64,000 nt of DNA. Source: Sphingobacterium pedocola. Lineage in GTDB: Bacteria > Bacteroidota > Bacteroidia > Sphingobacteriales > Sphingobacteriaceae. Each line of letters opens with the position of its first letter. The first letter of the stretch is position 1. The stretch spans positions 841,629-905,628 of the forward strand of contig NZ_MU158689.1 of the NCBI RefSeq assembly GCF_015209965.1, written 5' to 3'. Shown here piece by piece: positions 26,828 to 36,426 of the stretch. The notes beneath the pieces were generated by a model. It searched no databases. It worked only from the letters and a program-made list of their open reading frames with translations, and was not told the DNA's origin. The translations under genes and the position numbers were made by a program.

Positions 26828-27706
26828 TTAACGGTACAAACTATGTGATTTGGCGCGTAAGTATTTCGTTACTGCAAAATAAGTACTTAAGCCTGAAATT
26901 AATATTCCCAATATAACGACGATTAGAAAGATTGCGCCGAATTCGTACCAATTTCGTAAGAAAACTAACTCCGGAATCTGTTTTTGAGCAAATTGTAACG
27001 TGAAAAGCAATAGCAAAATTGCAATCAGTGCTCCGATAAGACCGTGGATAACGCCATATAGGATATAAGGTTTGCGGATGAAATTTTTCGTCGCACCTAT
27101 TAACTGCATACTTTTGATTAAAAAACGCTGCGAATATATGGCCAATCGAATCGTGTTATTAATCAAAGCAATAGCTATAATCAAAAGTATTACGGTAAAA
27201 GCGAGTACAACAATTCCGATTATCCGGATGTTCTTATTGACCATATCAATAAGGGATTCTTGATATACAACTTCTTTGACACGGCTGCTTTTTGATATTT
27301 TCTCTATGAACGGCTGAATACTATCTGTATTTGCATATTGTTCTTTCATGTAGATGTCCACCGAATGTAGTAGCGGATTGTGTCCAAGATATTCTACAAA
27401 GTCTTCACCTAAATCTTCCTTGAGATTCTTCGCAGCTAGCTCTTTACTCACGTATTCGGTGCGCAATACATACGGATCCTTTTCAAAATCCTTTTGGAGA
27501 GAAAGTACATCGCCTTCGTTTACATTATCGTTTACAATAACATTTAAGACAATGTTCTCTTTTACATATTTGGACAAGTTCTTTGCGTGCACAAGTATAA
27601 GTCCTAGTAAACCAGTCATTAATAAAACTAATGCAATACTGATCACAGTGGAAATATATACAGATTTTGTTTTTTTACGTGGTGAGCCTTGTTCTATTAC
27701 TGACAT
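26828..27706 (-). CDS. ftsX: FtsX-like cell division permease
   Basis: This is an FtsX-family membrane protein that, with the ATPase FtsE, couples septation to peptidoglycan hydrolase activation. The topology is typical: a cytoplasmic N terminus with a basic stretch, TM1 at about 16-38, a periplasmic domain of about 125 residues, then three more TM segments at about 165-190, 215-240 and 260-280. The length of 292 residues fits. ftsE is not adjacent, as is common in this phylum. It heads the operon ftsX-DUF3098-uppP-truB-ribF and is divergent from leuS. Confidence 0.92.
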   Translation of the reverse strand: MSVIEQGSPRKKTKSVYISTVISIALVLLMTGLLGLILVHAKNLSKYVKENIVLNVIVNDNVNEGDVLSLQKDFEKDPYVLRTEYVSKELAAKNLKEDLGEDFVEYLGHNPLLHSVDIYMKEQYANTDSIQPFIEKISKSSRVKEVVYQESLIDMVNKNIRIIGIVVLAFTVILLIIAIALINNTIRLAIYSQRFLIKSMQLIGATKNFIRKPYILYGVIHGLIGALIAILLLLFTLQFAQKQIPELVFLRNWYEFGAIFLIVVILGILISGLSTYFAVTKYLRAKSHSLYR

Positions 27707-27931
27707 AAAGCTTTAAAATATTTGATGCGAAAGTAATTAATAAAGATGATTTTTTGAGTATTAAATGTAATATCTTCAAATTCAAACTTAATAAACATCG
27801 ACGAAAGTTTGATGTCTCTTAAGTTTTAACAACGAATATCCGAATTTATTGTCTAGAATAAAAAACTTTTATACTGTTTTTGTTCTAAAATCGCTAATTT
27901 CGCAACTCTTATACAATTCTTACTTAGGAAG

Positions 27932-30712
27932 ATGGATTACAATCACAGATCAATTGAACAAAAGTGGCAGACATTTTGGGCCCAAAATCAAACGTTTAAA
28001 ACAGCTGAATCGACTGATAAGCCGAAATATTACGTTTTGGACATGTTTCCCTATCCTTCGGGAGCTGGACTACATGTTGGCCATCCACTAGGATACATAG
28101 CTTCTGATATTTTTTCCAGGTATAAGCGATTAAAAGGATTTAATGTATTACATCCAATGGGCTATGATTCCTTTGGGCTACCTGCAGAACAATACGCGAT
28201 TCAAACCGGGCAACATCCGGCCATTACGACAGAAGTGAATATCAATCGCTATCGGGAACAGTTAGATAACATTGGTTTTTCTTACGATTGGTCGCGTGAA
28301 GTGCGGACATCCAACCCCGATTATTATCGGTGGACGCAATGGATCTTCATCCAATTGTTTAACTCCTGGTATAACAAGGACGCTGATAAATCTGAGTCTA
28401 TAGATACATTGATTAACAGGTTCAAAAGCGAAGGTTCTCAAGGTGTTAGCGCCGAATCAGATGAAGATATTTCGATCTTTACGGCGGAAGAATGGAATGC
28501 ATTTCCCGAAGAGGACCAGCAGAGAGAGCTATTAAAATATAGATTAGCCTATCTACGCGAAAGTACAGTAAATTGGTGTGCGGCTCTAGGTACGGTATTA
28601 GCCAATGACGAAGTCATCAATGGTGTTTCCGAACGAGGTGGATACCCTGTCGAACAAAAGAAGATGATGCAATGGTCTATGCGCATTACGGCCTATGCCG
28701 ATCGGTTGTTGCGCGGTCTGGATACTGTGGATTGGCCGGATCCGCTAGTAGAGATGCAACGTAATTGGATAGGTAAATCTGTGGGGGCATCTGTGATTTT
28801 CCCCCTTACCCCCAAAGGGGGAATTGAGGTATTTACTACGCGGGTAGATACACTCTTTGGTGTTTCTTTCGTTGTTTTGGCTCCAGAGCATGAATTGGTA
28901 GATGCATTGACGACAGAAGCTCAGCGCTCTGCCGTGGCATCTTATCTAGCGAAAACAGCTAAGAAATCGGAGCTCGAACGCATGGCAGATACGAAAACAG
29001 TATCAGGTGTATTTACAGGATCCTACGCAAGACACCCGATTACCGGTGACGACGTCCAAATTTGGATAGCGGATTATGTTTTAGCAGGATACGGAACGGG
29101 TGCTGTGATGGCAGTTCCTTCTGGAGATCAGCGCGATTACGTGTTCGCTAAACACTTCAATTTACCTATTATTCCAATCTCTGATTCCCAGAATATTGAA
29201 GAACAAGCCGATCCAACTAAAGACGGCAGATATATTAATTCTGATTTCATCAACGGAATGACCTATCAAGAGGCTGTATCGGCAGTAATTGCGAAGTTGG
29301 AAGCATTGAAGCTAGGGAAGGCAAAAGTCAATTTTCGGATGCGCGATGCGATCTTTGGCCGGCAGCGTTATTGGGGAGAACCTGTTCCTGTTTATTTTAA
29401 AAATGGAATACCTTATTTAATAAAAGAAGAAGAGTTGCCTTTGTTACTCCCCGAAGTAGATAAATATCTTCCCACTGAGACGGGAGAACCTCCTTTGGCG
29501 CGCGCTGAAGGGTGGAAATATCAAGACCAATACGAGTACGAGCTAAGTACCATGCCAGGTTGGGCAGGCTCTTCGTGGTATTGGTTCCGCTATATGGATC
29601 CTCAAAATCAAGATATATTTGTTTCCAAAGAAGCTGTTGATTATTGGAAGGCCGTTGATTTATATATCGGTGGTTCTGAGCATGCTACGGGTCACTTGTT
29701 GTACTCGCGCTTTTGGAACAAGGTTTTAAAAGATTTAGGTTTCCATCAAGAAGAAGAGCCCTTTAAAAAGTTAATTAACCAAGGTATGATTCAAGGTCGT
29801 TCGAACTTTGTATACCGTGTTTTGGATGACGAAGGAAAAGGAACAAATCAATTTGTTTCATTGGGACTAAGAGATCAATATAATACTGTCCCCTTGCATG
29901 TCGATGTAAACATCGTTTTTAATGATGTGTTAGACACCGAAAAATTCAAAACGTTCCGTTCTGATTTTGCAGATGCTGAGTTCATCTTGGAAAACGATAA
30001 ATACATCTGCGGAACCGAGGTGGAGAAAATGTCGAAATCCAAGTTCAATGTTGTCAATCCAGATGATATTATTGAAACATATGGAGCAGATACGTTGCGT
30101 TTGTACGAGATGTTTTTAGGTCCGTTGGAGCAGGCAAAGCCTTGGAATACAAACGGTATAGAAGGCGTATATAAATTCTTACGTAAAGTATGGCGGCTAT
30201 TTCATGATGCGGAAGGTAATTTCAGCGTGTCTGATGAGGAGCCTACAAAGGCAGAGTATAAGGCGTTACACAAGATCATCAAAAAGGTCGAAGACGATAT
30301 CGAACGATTTTCGTTCAATACCTCTGTCTCTGCATTCATGATCTGTGTAAATGAACTCACCGAGTTGAAATGTAATAAACGGCGCATCCTGCAAGATTTG
30401 ATCATCGTATTGGAATCGTATGCACCGCATATCACGGAGGAGCTTTGGATATTGCTTGGCAATCAGGCAGGAACGATTTCTTATGCTGTTTATCCCAAAT
30501 TCAATCCCGATTATCTAGTCGAATCTGAGTTTGCATATCCGGTGTCTATAAATGGTAAGATGAAATTAAATCTATCCTTAGCATTGGATTTAGATGCTAA
30601 AGCTGTTGAAGAGATCGTTATCGGTAACGCCGATGTTCAACGTTATCTAGACGGCAAGGCTGTGAAAAAGCTAATTTTTGTGAAGGGTAAAATTATTAAC
30701 ATTGTCGTGTAA
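27932..30712 (+). CDS. leuS: Leucyl-tRNA synthetase
   Basis: This class I aminoacyl-tRNA synthetase charges tRNA-Leu. The HIGH-type motif HVGHPLGY lies near residue 48, and the KMSKS motif is [10 protein letters not shown] near residue 700. The CP1 editing domain contains TTRVDTLFG and [18 protein letters not shown]. At 926 residues it is longer than E. coli LeuS (860). The extra length includes an acidic insert near residues 150-200 and a segment near 640-680, both familiar from Bacteroidota LeuS. It is a single gene with its own terminator. Confidence 0.97.
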   Translation: MDYNHRSIEQKWQTFWAQNQTFKTAESTDKPKYYVLDMFPYPSGAGLHVGHPLGYIASDIFSRYKRLKGFNVLHPMGYDSFGLPAEQYAIQTGQHPAITTEVNINRYREQLDNIGFSYDWSREVRTSNPDYYRWTQWIFIQLFNSWYNKDADKSESIDTLINRFKSEGSQGVSAESDEDISIFTAEEWNAFPEEDQQRELLKYRLAYLRESTVNWCAALGTVLANDEVINGVSERGGYPVEQKKMMQWSMRITAYADRLLRGLDTVDWPDPLVEMQRNWIGKSVGASVIFPLTPKGGIEVFTTRVDTLFGVSFVVLAPEHELVDALTTEAQRSAVASYLAKTAKKSELERMADTKTVSGVFTGSYARHPITGDDVQIWIADYVLAGYGTGAVMAVPSGDQRDYVFAKHFNLPIIPISDSQNIEEQADPTKDGRYINSDFINGMTYQEAVSAVIAKLEALKLGKAKVNFRMRDAIFGRQRYWGEPVPVYFKNGIPYLIKEEELPLLLPEVDKYLPTETGEPPLARAEGWKYQDQYEYELSTMPGWAGSSWYWFRYMDPQNQDIFVSKEAVDYWKAVDLYIGGSEHATGHLLYSRFWNKVLKDLGFHQEEEPFKKLINQGMIQGRSNFVYRVLDDEGKGTNQFVSLGLRDQYNTVPLHVDVNIVFNDVLDTEKFKTFRSDFADAEFILENDKYICGTEVEKMSKSKFNVVNPDDIIETYGADTLRLYEMFLGPLEQAKPWNTNGIEGVYKFLRKVWRLFHDAEGNFSVSDEEPTKAEYKALHKIIKKVEDDIERFSFNTSVSAFMICVNELTELKCNKRRILQDLIIVLESYAPHITEELWILLGNQAGTISYAVYPKFNPDYLVESEFAYPVSINGKMKLNLSLALDLDAKAVEEIVIGNADVQRYLDGKAVKKLIFVKGKIINIVV

Positions 30713-30735
30713 AAGGCACTCACCCAGAATAAACG

Positions 30736-30765
30736 AAGACCGGACTCTACAATCCGGTCTTTTGT
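30736..30765 (+). terminator. Terminator of leuS
   Basis: A 9-bp GC-containing inverted repeat (AAGACCGGA / TCCGGTCTT) is followed by TTTG-TTTT, 24 nt after the leuS stop codon. Confidence 0.85.
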
Positions 30766-30896
30766 TTTATAATCCATTTAGATGTAAATCAAATGTTTTC
30801 TAAATGTCATTACCACCGCGAATAAGGTTCGATCTAAAACAATATTTGGATTTGGCTTAAAAATTGATTATATTAAGTCGACAACGAAAAATATAT

Positions 30897-31031
30897 ATGA
30901 TTAGAAAAAAGAAAGAGAAAAAAACCGCATTGGAGAGAAATCCATTTTTGTACTACGTTACAAACGTAGGTTTCATTGAACCGATGAAAGAAGAAGATCA
31001 GAAAATTAGAGAAACGTTAGCGATACGTTAA
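30897..31031 (+). CDS. Small basic hypothetical protein (44 aa)
   Basis: This short reading frame encodes MIRKKKEKKTALERNPFLYY and 24 further residues. The N terminus is strongly basic, and the C-terminal half ends with EEDQKIRETLAIR. It sits alone between two terminators (30736 and 31062), so an independent transcript is plausible. The family is not recognised. The lack of a strong ribosome-binding site is normal for this phylum. Similar small basic proteins are known from Sphingobacteriaceae genomes, but this one is supported only by its isolated position and intact frame. Confidence 0.45.
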   Translation: MIRKKKEKKTALERNPFLYYVTNVGFIEPMKEEDQKIRETLAIR

Positions 31032-31061
31032 CTTTCTCAAAAAACTTGAAACAATTTAGAT

Positions 31062-31090
31062 ATGCTTTTCAACACGAAAGCATTTTTTTT
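31062..31090 (+). terminator. Terminator after small ORF
   Basis: A 7-bp stem (ATGCTTT/AAAGCAT, 8-nt loop) is followed by eight T, 30 nt after the small ORF stop codon. It marks the end of a short plus-strand transcript. Confidence 0.7.
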
Positions 31091-31108
31091 ATTTTATGCG
31101 CCCTCCAA

Positions 31109-32131
31109 TTATTTTCTAACAAACGTGCTATCGCTTAATGTTTTAATAAATGAAATAATATCTTGTTTTTCCTGTTCGGTTAATGGTATTCTATTGCCGT
31201 TTTCTTTTAATATGGGGTCAAGATTATCGGCATCTAAAACACCATTATCAAAATAATCCAAAACAGCCCGTAATGTCGGAAACTGGCCAAAACTGCCGTA
31301 CGGTGCGGTGTATTCTACATTTCTTAGAGAGGGCACCCGAAAACGCATAAAATCTGCAGCTATTCCCGTTACCCTGGCACGCCCCGCCTCCTCCGCGCTG
31401 GGATTCAAAGGAAAACCTACATTTCTGAAACTTTGGTCTGTAAACAATTCTGTGCTGTGACAGCTCGCACATTTAATTTTAAACGTCTGATAACCCCGTT
31501 CTTCATTTTCTGTAAATGTCTCTCCTTTGTCTCGTTTTACTCTATCATACTTACTGTTGGCGGAGATCAGTGTATATTCATATTGGGCAATACTTCGGTA
31601 AATTCTGTCAGGGGTAATGTCTTCATCACCAAAAGCTTTTCTGAACAAATCCTTGTATTCGTACTCATCTCTAATTTTTCTAATGACTTCCAAAATCGAA
31701 GAGTTCATCTCTTCGTGTGTAATGATGGGAACTAACGGTTGTTTTTCCAATTGAAGAATATTTCCATCCCAATTATAAAATTTCATAAATGCCAAATTTT
31801 GAATCGGGGGAGTATTCCGGAGTCCGACCCTGCCATTGATTCCTATGGCTTGAATATTATTATCGGCGAATGCCTTTGACCGATTGTGGCAACTCGCGCA
31901 AGAAATCGTATTATTTCCGCTGAATCTTTTTTCGTGAAATAGTTTTTTACCTAGTTCCGCACCGTATCTCGTGGGCTTATTTCCGTTTACCGAACCGTTC
32001 AATGGTGGAAAACCATGAGGTATGCCCAGTGGAATCTCCGGGTTGTCATAAGGTATTTGCTCAGAGACATCGTCTCTGCTACAGGATAGGAGCACCAAAA
32101 AAAAGGATATAATTACGAGTACTTGTCTCAT
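31109..32131 (-). CDS. Diheme cytochrome c peroxidase-like lipoprotein (MbnH/MauG type)
   Basis: This is a diheme enzyme of the bacterial cytochrome c peroxidase/MauG superfamily. It has a lipoprotein signal with Cys17 (LLSCS) and two heme-binding motifs, CASCH at 78-82 and CASCH at 221-225. The conserved RNTPPIQNLAFMKFYNWDG segment lies between them. MbnH enzymes of this superfamily oxidise a tryptophan of the partner protein MbnP to kynurenine to create a copper site. The gene directly follows an MbnP-family gene here, so MbnH function is more likely than simple H2O2 detoxification. A hairpin in the 152-nt gap could lower its expression relative to mbnP. Gene symbol withheld because function is inferred. 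Confidence 0.85.
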   Translation of the reverse strand: MRQVLVIISFFLVLLSCSRDDVSEQIPYDNPEIPLGIPHGFPPLNGSVNGNKPTRYGAELGKKLFHEKRFSGNNTISCASCHNRSKAFADNNIQAIGINGRVGLRNTPPIQNLAFMKFYNWDGNILQLEKQPLVPIITHEEMNSSILEVIRKIRDEYEYKDLFRKAFGDEDITPDRIYRSIAQYEYTLISANSKYDRVKRDKGETFTENEERGYQTFKIKCASCHSTELFTDQSFRNVGFPLNPSAEEAGRARVTGIAADFMRFRVPSLRNVEYTAPYGSFGQFPTLRAVLDYFDNGVLDADNLDPILKENGNRIPLTEQEKQDIISFIKTLSDSTFVRK

Positions 32132-32236
32132 GTGTCAAAAATAGTTTGGAAGAACCTTCATATGCTTGGGCTTATGCACTCACTCATCAATACGTTAGAA
32201 AGGGTTCTTGAATGGAAAGCATACACATCTAGAAGA

Positions 32237-32274
32237 AAGAGCCACCATTGCTTTTAAATTTTTAGGTGGCTCTT
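32237..32274 (-). terminator. Hairpin between mbnP-like and mbnH-like genes
   Basis: A perfect 10-bp inverted repeat (AAGAGCCACC / GGTGGCTCTT) has an 18-nt loop. It lies just after the MbnP-like stop codon and may be a partial terminator; the T tract on the minus strand is weak. Confidence 0.5.
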
Positions 32275-32283
32275 AGTTTAATT

Positions 32284-33174
32284 TTAATTCGCTACACTGC
32301 CGATGGAAAATATTCCCGTAATGTCGCTCGAACCGTTTCCGCCTAAGTTATCTACGAATTTCACCATCTGAACAGCGGAAGTGACATTGGGTGTCGCGTT
32401 GCTATCATCGCTATGGCTATTACCACCTGTTTTTGATTTCAACGTAATTGTATTGATCTTTCCGCTCAACAGTTTGTCAAAATCTGCCTTGATCGTGATT
32501 TTAGGAGCATTTCTCCCTACAATAGCATGGTTAGGCAGTGTCAAGGTTATGTCCCGGTATGCATCAACTCCCTGCGTATAGGTATCAGGATCTCCGTTAG
32601 TGCCCTCCACGGTGCTTCCGGTATGAATGGATATTTCTTTATGGTCACTATCATAAAAGCCCTCCAACTTTGTAAAACGGTATCCCGCTCCCCATTCCCA
32701 ATGCATTTCGGTATCATTAGCCCCAGCCTCGGCATAAAAATTGGGAAATCTTGCTTCATCCAATATGTTTAGTTCCGGTTTAACACCCAACCCAAATTTT
32801 ATCTGTTTGTACTCACTTGCTGGAACATTTCGCAGCACAAAGTCCAAGGTCTGTGGCTTTGCCTGATTTACAACCGTCGCTCCTTGATCCAAATTGTTGA
32901 TGTGATATGGGATTTCAATACCGTCTGCTTTTATAAGACGGATATTACTGATCACGTATTTTAATTCTGAAAAGTGGTGAATTTGCCCTTCGGCAGAAGT
33001 ATTCGCCGTAGCTGTAGAAGATGTAGCATCCCCCAGTACTATAGTCGTATTTTTGAACGTGTTGTTGAAATGCAACGCGATATTATTGGCAACGGGATTG
33101 TCGTTGTCTTTGCTACAAGATACCATCACTAATAAAAACAATGATAATGATAAGTAATTTGGTTGTTTTTTCAT
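32284..33174 (-). CDS. MbnP-family copper-binding lipoprotein
   Basis: This is a lipoprotein (Cys20 in MVSCSKD) of the MbnP family, periplasmic copper-binding proteins with an immunoglobulin-like fold first found in methanobactin operons and later in many other bacteria. The family's Met-His-Trp-x-Trp signature is at residues 157-161. Histidines at 35 and 184 (IHTG) also lie in conserved positions. In the studied MbnP a Trp is converted to kynurenine by MbnH and binds copper. The neighbouring diheme gene would provide that activity. It is 52 nt downstream of the TonB receptor gene, so it is probably cotranscribed. The low-complexity TSSTATANTS stretch near residue 55 is likely a linker. Confidence 0.85.
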   Translation of the reverse strand: MKKQPNYLSLSLFLLVMVSCSKDNDNPVANNIALHFNNTFKNTTIVLGDATSSTATANTSAEGQIHHFSELKYVISNIRLIKADGIEIPYHINNLDQGATVVNQAKPQTLDFVLRNVPASEYKQIKFGLGVKPELNILDEARFPNFYAEAGANDTEMHWEWGAGYRFTKLEGFYDSDHKEISIHTGSTVEGTNGDPDTYTQGVDAYRDITLTLPNHAIVGRNAPKITIKADFDKLLSGKINTITLKSKTGGNSHSDDSNATPNVTSAVQMVKFVDNLGGNGSSDITGIFSIGSVAN

Positions 33175-33226
33175 TTTTTATTCCTTTTAGTTTTAAAAAT
33201 TGTATTTAATAATGATTTCATGTTCT

Positions 33227-35215
33227 TTAAAAATCAAATTTCAATGAAGTGAAAATATTGCGCCCCATTCTTGGAATATTGCCCCAATCTGCGTACGTAC
33301 TGTAATACGCATTGAATAAATTTTCTGCACCAATCTGTAAGGTTGCTCGGTAGTTTTTGAATTTGAAGGTGTAATCGACAGAAATGTTCCAAATTCTATA
33401 GGCCCGACTTAGGGTTTCACCGTATTCAGGACTGTAATTTTTGTGTGCAAAATCGCCATTCATTGAAGTCTGAAAATTAAATTTTCTATGCATAAAATGC
33501 AGGGATGTATGGTAGCTCAAGGGACGAATGAACGGTAAATTTCCACCGTCGTCGTCCGTTGCACGTGCATACATAAGCGTTCCTTTCCAATGAAGATGTT
33601 GCAATACATCGTAGTTGCCATTCAGTGTCGCATTGAAAAGCTTAGCATGGTTTAATGACGTGTATCCTTTCACACCGACAGACTGATAATTCATGGGGCT
33701 TCCCAAACTCAAAATTCTACCAACGATATAATTTTGAATATGAAAATAGTTTACTTTGGCTTCTATTCCCATCTTTTCGTTTTTAAACCCTGCACTTGCA
33801 TTGGCCTCATACGAAATCTCGTTTTTCAGATCGGGATTCCCAATATAATCGTAACGGTCAAAACTGTTGTAAATATAATACCCGTATCCTTCCGAAGCAG
33901 AAGGCGCTCTATGCCCGTAACCCGTTCCGACGGAAAAATTAAATTGGTTGATATGCAGTTGATAATTAGTATATAGCGCTGGCAATACCCTGTTTTTTTC
34001 CTGTGGCGTGCCGGGATAGAAAATCCAGTTGAATTCCACATATTTGGAACGGTTGTAATTCCAGCCCAATGAGCCTCCAAAATTTACCTGGCTCATTTCA
34101 GAAAAATCCCAGGAGTTATTTATAGACGCTCCTGCAAAACGGGTAGTTACCCAGGGCCAGCTGTATGCGAACATCGTTTTCTTGCTCCTGTCTTGCGGAT
34201 ACATCGTCATTTCTGCGATAGATAAATTATCATACACATTCAACTGTATTTCGGAACTATAATTACCATGTTTCAAATTTGCACGCGAGACCAATCCGTA
34301 GGTATTACTCCAACCTGGCATATCCATGTGAACCAGATTTTCTGGACGCTTCGTATCATCCATATAGTGTTCTATGGCATTGAAATAAAGTTTCGTGTCC
34401 CAAACTTTTACTAACCCTTTTTTGAATAATTGTTTGTAAGAGGCCGACGTAATAATGGCTCTGGAGAGCCATAAATCCATAGGAAGTGCGGGGAAACCGA
34501 CATCTTTCGCCCTGTCATAGATTGCATCAATCCTCACCGAAGAAAGCGGACTTGTTTTATATGCTAGCCCCAAAGAGGTATTGAATTTACTGTATTGCGA
34601 ATGGTTTACTTCGTCGTTATTTCCGTCATAATAGTTACCGGCTTTTCGGAAAGAAATGCTTCCGTCCACTACGAACTGATCACTGGAGTAAGACAGGTTT
34701 CCGAGGTTGAAAAACTGTTTGTTATTGGTTTCAAAACCGGTCTGATAAGCTCCGCTCCATATCCTTTCAAGGCCGAATGGTGTGCTTTTCCTTTTCAGGT
34801 CGATACTTCCTGCAACAGTTGCACCGTGCAAACTTCCCTCTTGACCGGATTTTATATCAATCGTAGCAAGATTATTGCTTTCTACATACGAAGTGATAGG
34901 ATCCATTTTATCCGTACATGCGCCAAAAACGTGCATGCCATCAATCGTAATCGTGGAGCGTTCCGTACTCATGTTATTAAGCAATGGTTCCCATGCATAG
35001 GCACCTCGTTTTATGAAACTGATTTTGTCGGAGGAGGCTAAAAATTCATCCACGGAAACCGTCATTTTCATTTCACTCTCTATTTTTTTCTTAGCGATAG
35101 CGATGATCTTTACCTCTTCAATGCGTTGGGTAGTGTCGTGTTGGGCCTGCATATTTTGGGCGTTTGCGTTAATTCCAAGAAAAAGAGTTCCAAAAATAAT
35201 ACCTAGCTTCTTCAT
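33227..35215 (-). CDS. TonB-dependent receptor, OprC/NosA-like copper receptor
   Basis: This is an outer-membrane TonB-dependent receptor with a signal peptide (1-20, NANAQ), a plug domain (about 35-145) and a 22-strand-type barrel ending in the typical FTSLKFDF with terminal Phe. The plug carries GMHVFGACTDKMDP (93-106): Cys100 and Met104 form the CxxxM motif by which Pseudomonas OprC binds Cu(I). A His-Met-Asp-Met cluster at 296-299 could provide further ligands, comparable to the HxM pair of OprC. The gene lies 5 nt after the lipoprotein gene and before mbnP, which strengthens the copper assignment. At 662 residues it has no carboxypeptidase-like N-terminal extension, unlike SusC-type receptors. 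Confidence 0.85.
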   Translation of the reverse strand: MKKLGIIFGTLFLGINANAQNMQAQHDTTQRIEEVKIIAIAKKKIESEMKMTVSVDEFLASSDKISFIKRGAYAWEPLLNNMSTERSTITIDGMHVFGACTDKMDPITSYVESNNLATIDIKSGQEGSLHGATVAGSIDLKRKSTPFGLERIWSGAYQTGFETNNKQFFNLGNLSYSSDQFVVDGSISFRKAGNYYDGNNDEVNHSQYSKFNTSLGLAYKTSPLSSVRIDAIYDRAKDVGFPALPMDLWLSRAIITSASYKQLFKKGLVKVWDTKLYFNAIEHYMDDTKRPENLVHMDMPGWSNTYGLVSRANLKHGNYSSEIQLNVYDNLSIAEMTMYPQDRSKKTMFAYSWPWVTTRFAGASINNSWDFSEMSQVNFGGSLGWNYNRSKYVEFNWIFYPGTPQEKNRVLPALYTNYQLHINQFNFSVGTGYGHRAPSASEGYGYYIYNSFDRYDYIGNPDLKNEISYEANASAGFKNEKMGIEAKVNYFHIQNYIVGRILSLGSPMNYQSVGVKGYTSLNHAKLFNATLNGNYDVLQHLHWKGTLMYARATDDDGGNLPFIRPLSYHTSLHFMHRKFNFQTSMNGDFAHKNYSPEYGETLSRAYRIWNISVDYTFKFKNYRATLQIGAENLFNAYYSTYADWGNIPRMGRNIFTSLKFDF

Positions 35216-35220
35216 AAACC

Positions 35221-36147
35221 TTAGAATAGAATATCAATATGTAGTTCACTTTTTATACCCTCGACTCCGGGCGTAAAATCAGTCGGCACAACCGTACCCT
35301 TCAGAATTTGTCCCCGTTGGTTCAACATAATGAAATTTAATGTCCAGTTGCCCGTCATGGTGTAATTGACTACCCCGTAGTACAAGCCATTGCTTTGCTG
35401 TATTAGATCCTTATTATTGGGCGAAGAATGATTTCCCATAGAAGGCTCGGGCATCCGCGGATCCAGCTGTAAGGTATAATCACTTACCTCCGTGTACGAA
35501 AACTGCGAGGGATCCGGAAAATCTCCGGACGGGGGATTGGTTGGTTGATTAAATCTGTAAATTCCCGCAACCAATACATTTTCGGCAATTTTAGGTTTCT
35601 GTGGCGATACTAAAGTGATGAAGTACTGTTCATCATCATTTCCCGTAAATGACGTCATATTTAGGTTTTTATTAGTCTGCTCTTGGACAGTAATGATCTG
35701 TTTCACTTTATATGCTTGATTGGAAATTCTAAAGCTGATATAAAGTTCCCAGATGCTATCTATATTGCTTTCACTTGTAAACACTGCATAACCCGAAAAA
35801 TAGTTTTCATCCGGCTGATAAGCTAACTCGTGGAGATGAGGGCAGGAAACCTTATTCCCGACTGCATTAACCGTGATCGGTAGAAATGTAACAACGGAAG
35901 CATCTGCGTCTTCATTCGTTTGTATATTCGTAATTTTTAGACGTATTTCGTTGTAACCTTTATAGAACGTTCCGTTTAAAGCTTCAATGCTAATGTTATA
36001 ACCCTCGGTATTGAAGGCAACAGCTTCTTTAAACTCAAAATGATCGGTAACCACTGTGTCTATTTCCGCTTCGTAGTCCGTTTTTTCTTTCGTGCAGGAT
36101 ACTAATGCAAAGCATAGCGTAATCAGAAAAAATATTAATTTTTTCAT
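35221..36147 (-). CDS. Cys/His/Met-rich lipoprotein, probable copper-binding (YtkA/FixH-like)
   Basis: This 308-residue lipoprotein (Cys18 in LVSCTKE) appears to hold two beta-sandwich repeats. The first contains Cys102-Pro-His104-Leu-His106 followed by a GYAVFTSESN strand. The second contains DPRMPEPSMGNHSSPNN with Met222, Met227 and His230, then YYGVVNYTMTGNWTLNFIML. Both arrangements resemble YtkA/FixH-like domains, which occur in copper-handling proteins. Position directly before the copper receptor (5 nt gap) suggests it passes copper at the cell surface or in the periplasm. The fold and metal are inferred from motifs; no characterised homologue is claimed. Confidence 0.7.
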   Translation of the reverse strand: MKKLIFFLITLCFALVSCTKEKTDYEAEIDTVVTDHFEFKEAVAFNTEGYNISIEALNGTFYKGYNEIRLKITNIQTNEDADASVVTFLPITVNAVGNKVSCPHLHELAYQPDENYFSGYAVFTSESNIDSIWELYISFRISNQAYKVKQIITVQEQTNKNLNMTSFTGNDDEQYFITLVSPQKPKIAENVLVAGIYRFNQPTNPPSGDFPDPSQFSYTEVSDYTLQLDPRMPEPSMGNHSSPNNKDLIQQSNGLYYGVVNYTMTGNWTLNFIMLNQRGQILKGTVVPTDFTPGVEGIKSELHIDILF

Positions 36148-36177
36148 TTGTTATTTTAGTTTTCCTTCGTCAAATGC

Positions 36178-36199
36178 CTCTATGCCGATCGGCATAGAG
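36178..36199. promoter_or_regulatory. Perfect 22-bp palindrome, candidate operator or hairpin
   Basis: CTCTATGCCGATCGGCATAG plus AG is its own reverse complement. It lies 31 nt upstream of the copper-lipoprotein start codon in the 279-nt gap after the small CNGQC protein gene. Its perfect symmetry fits a dimeric repressor site or an mRNA hairpin without T tail. Confidence 0.5.
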
Positions 36200-36426
36200 A
36201 CCCCCGCTGATTAACATAGTCATAGGTCCGTGTGTCCAATGAATATTTTTTCCTATCTAGAAGGACTTGATTATTGACGAATGTTTTGTGAAAAATGATT
36301 GAAATCTGACAGTCGATTGGCAGCGCTTAGCACAAGTGGTTTAATATCTAATTAGAAATTATGTCAAGTTTAGCTAACTATATTAGGTACCTAAACTCCT
36401 GTTAAGCTCTGTGCTACCCGTAAAGC

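Noticed and set aside
34595..35041. 148-codon frame antisense to the TonB receptor
   Set aside because: It is a shadow of the receptor plug region, with no signal, domain or promoter of its own.
36383..36396. TTAGGTACCTAA palindrome in the copper cassette gap
   Set aside because: It is a short 12-bp AT-rich palindrome of a kind expected by chance, less convincing than the 22-bp one nearby.
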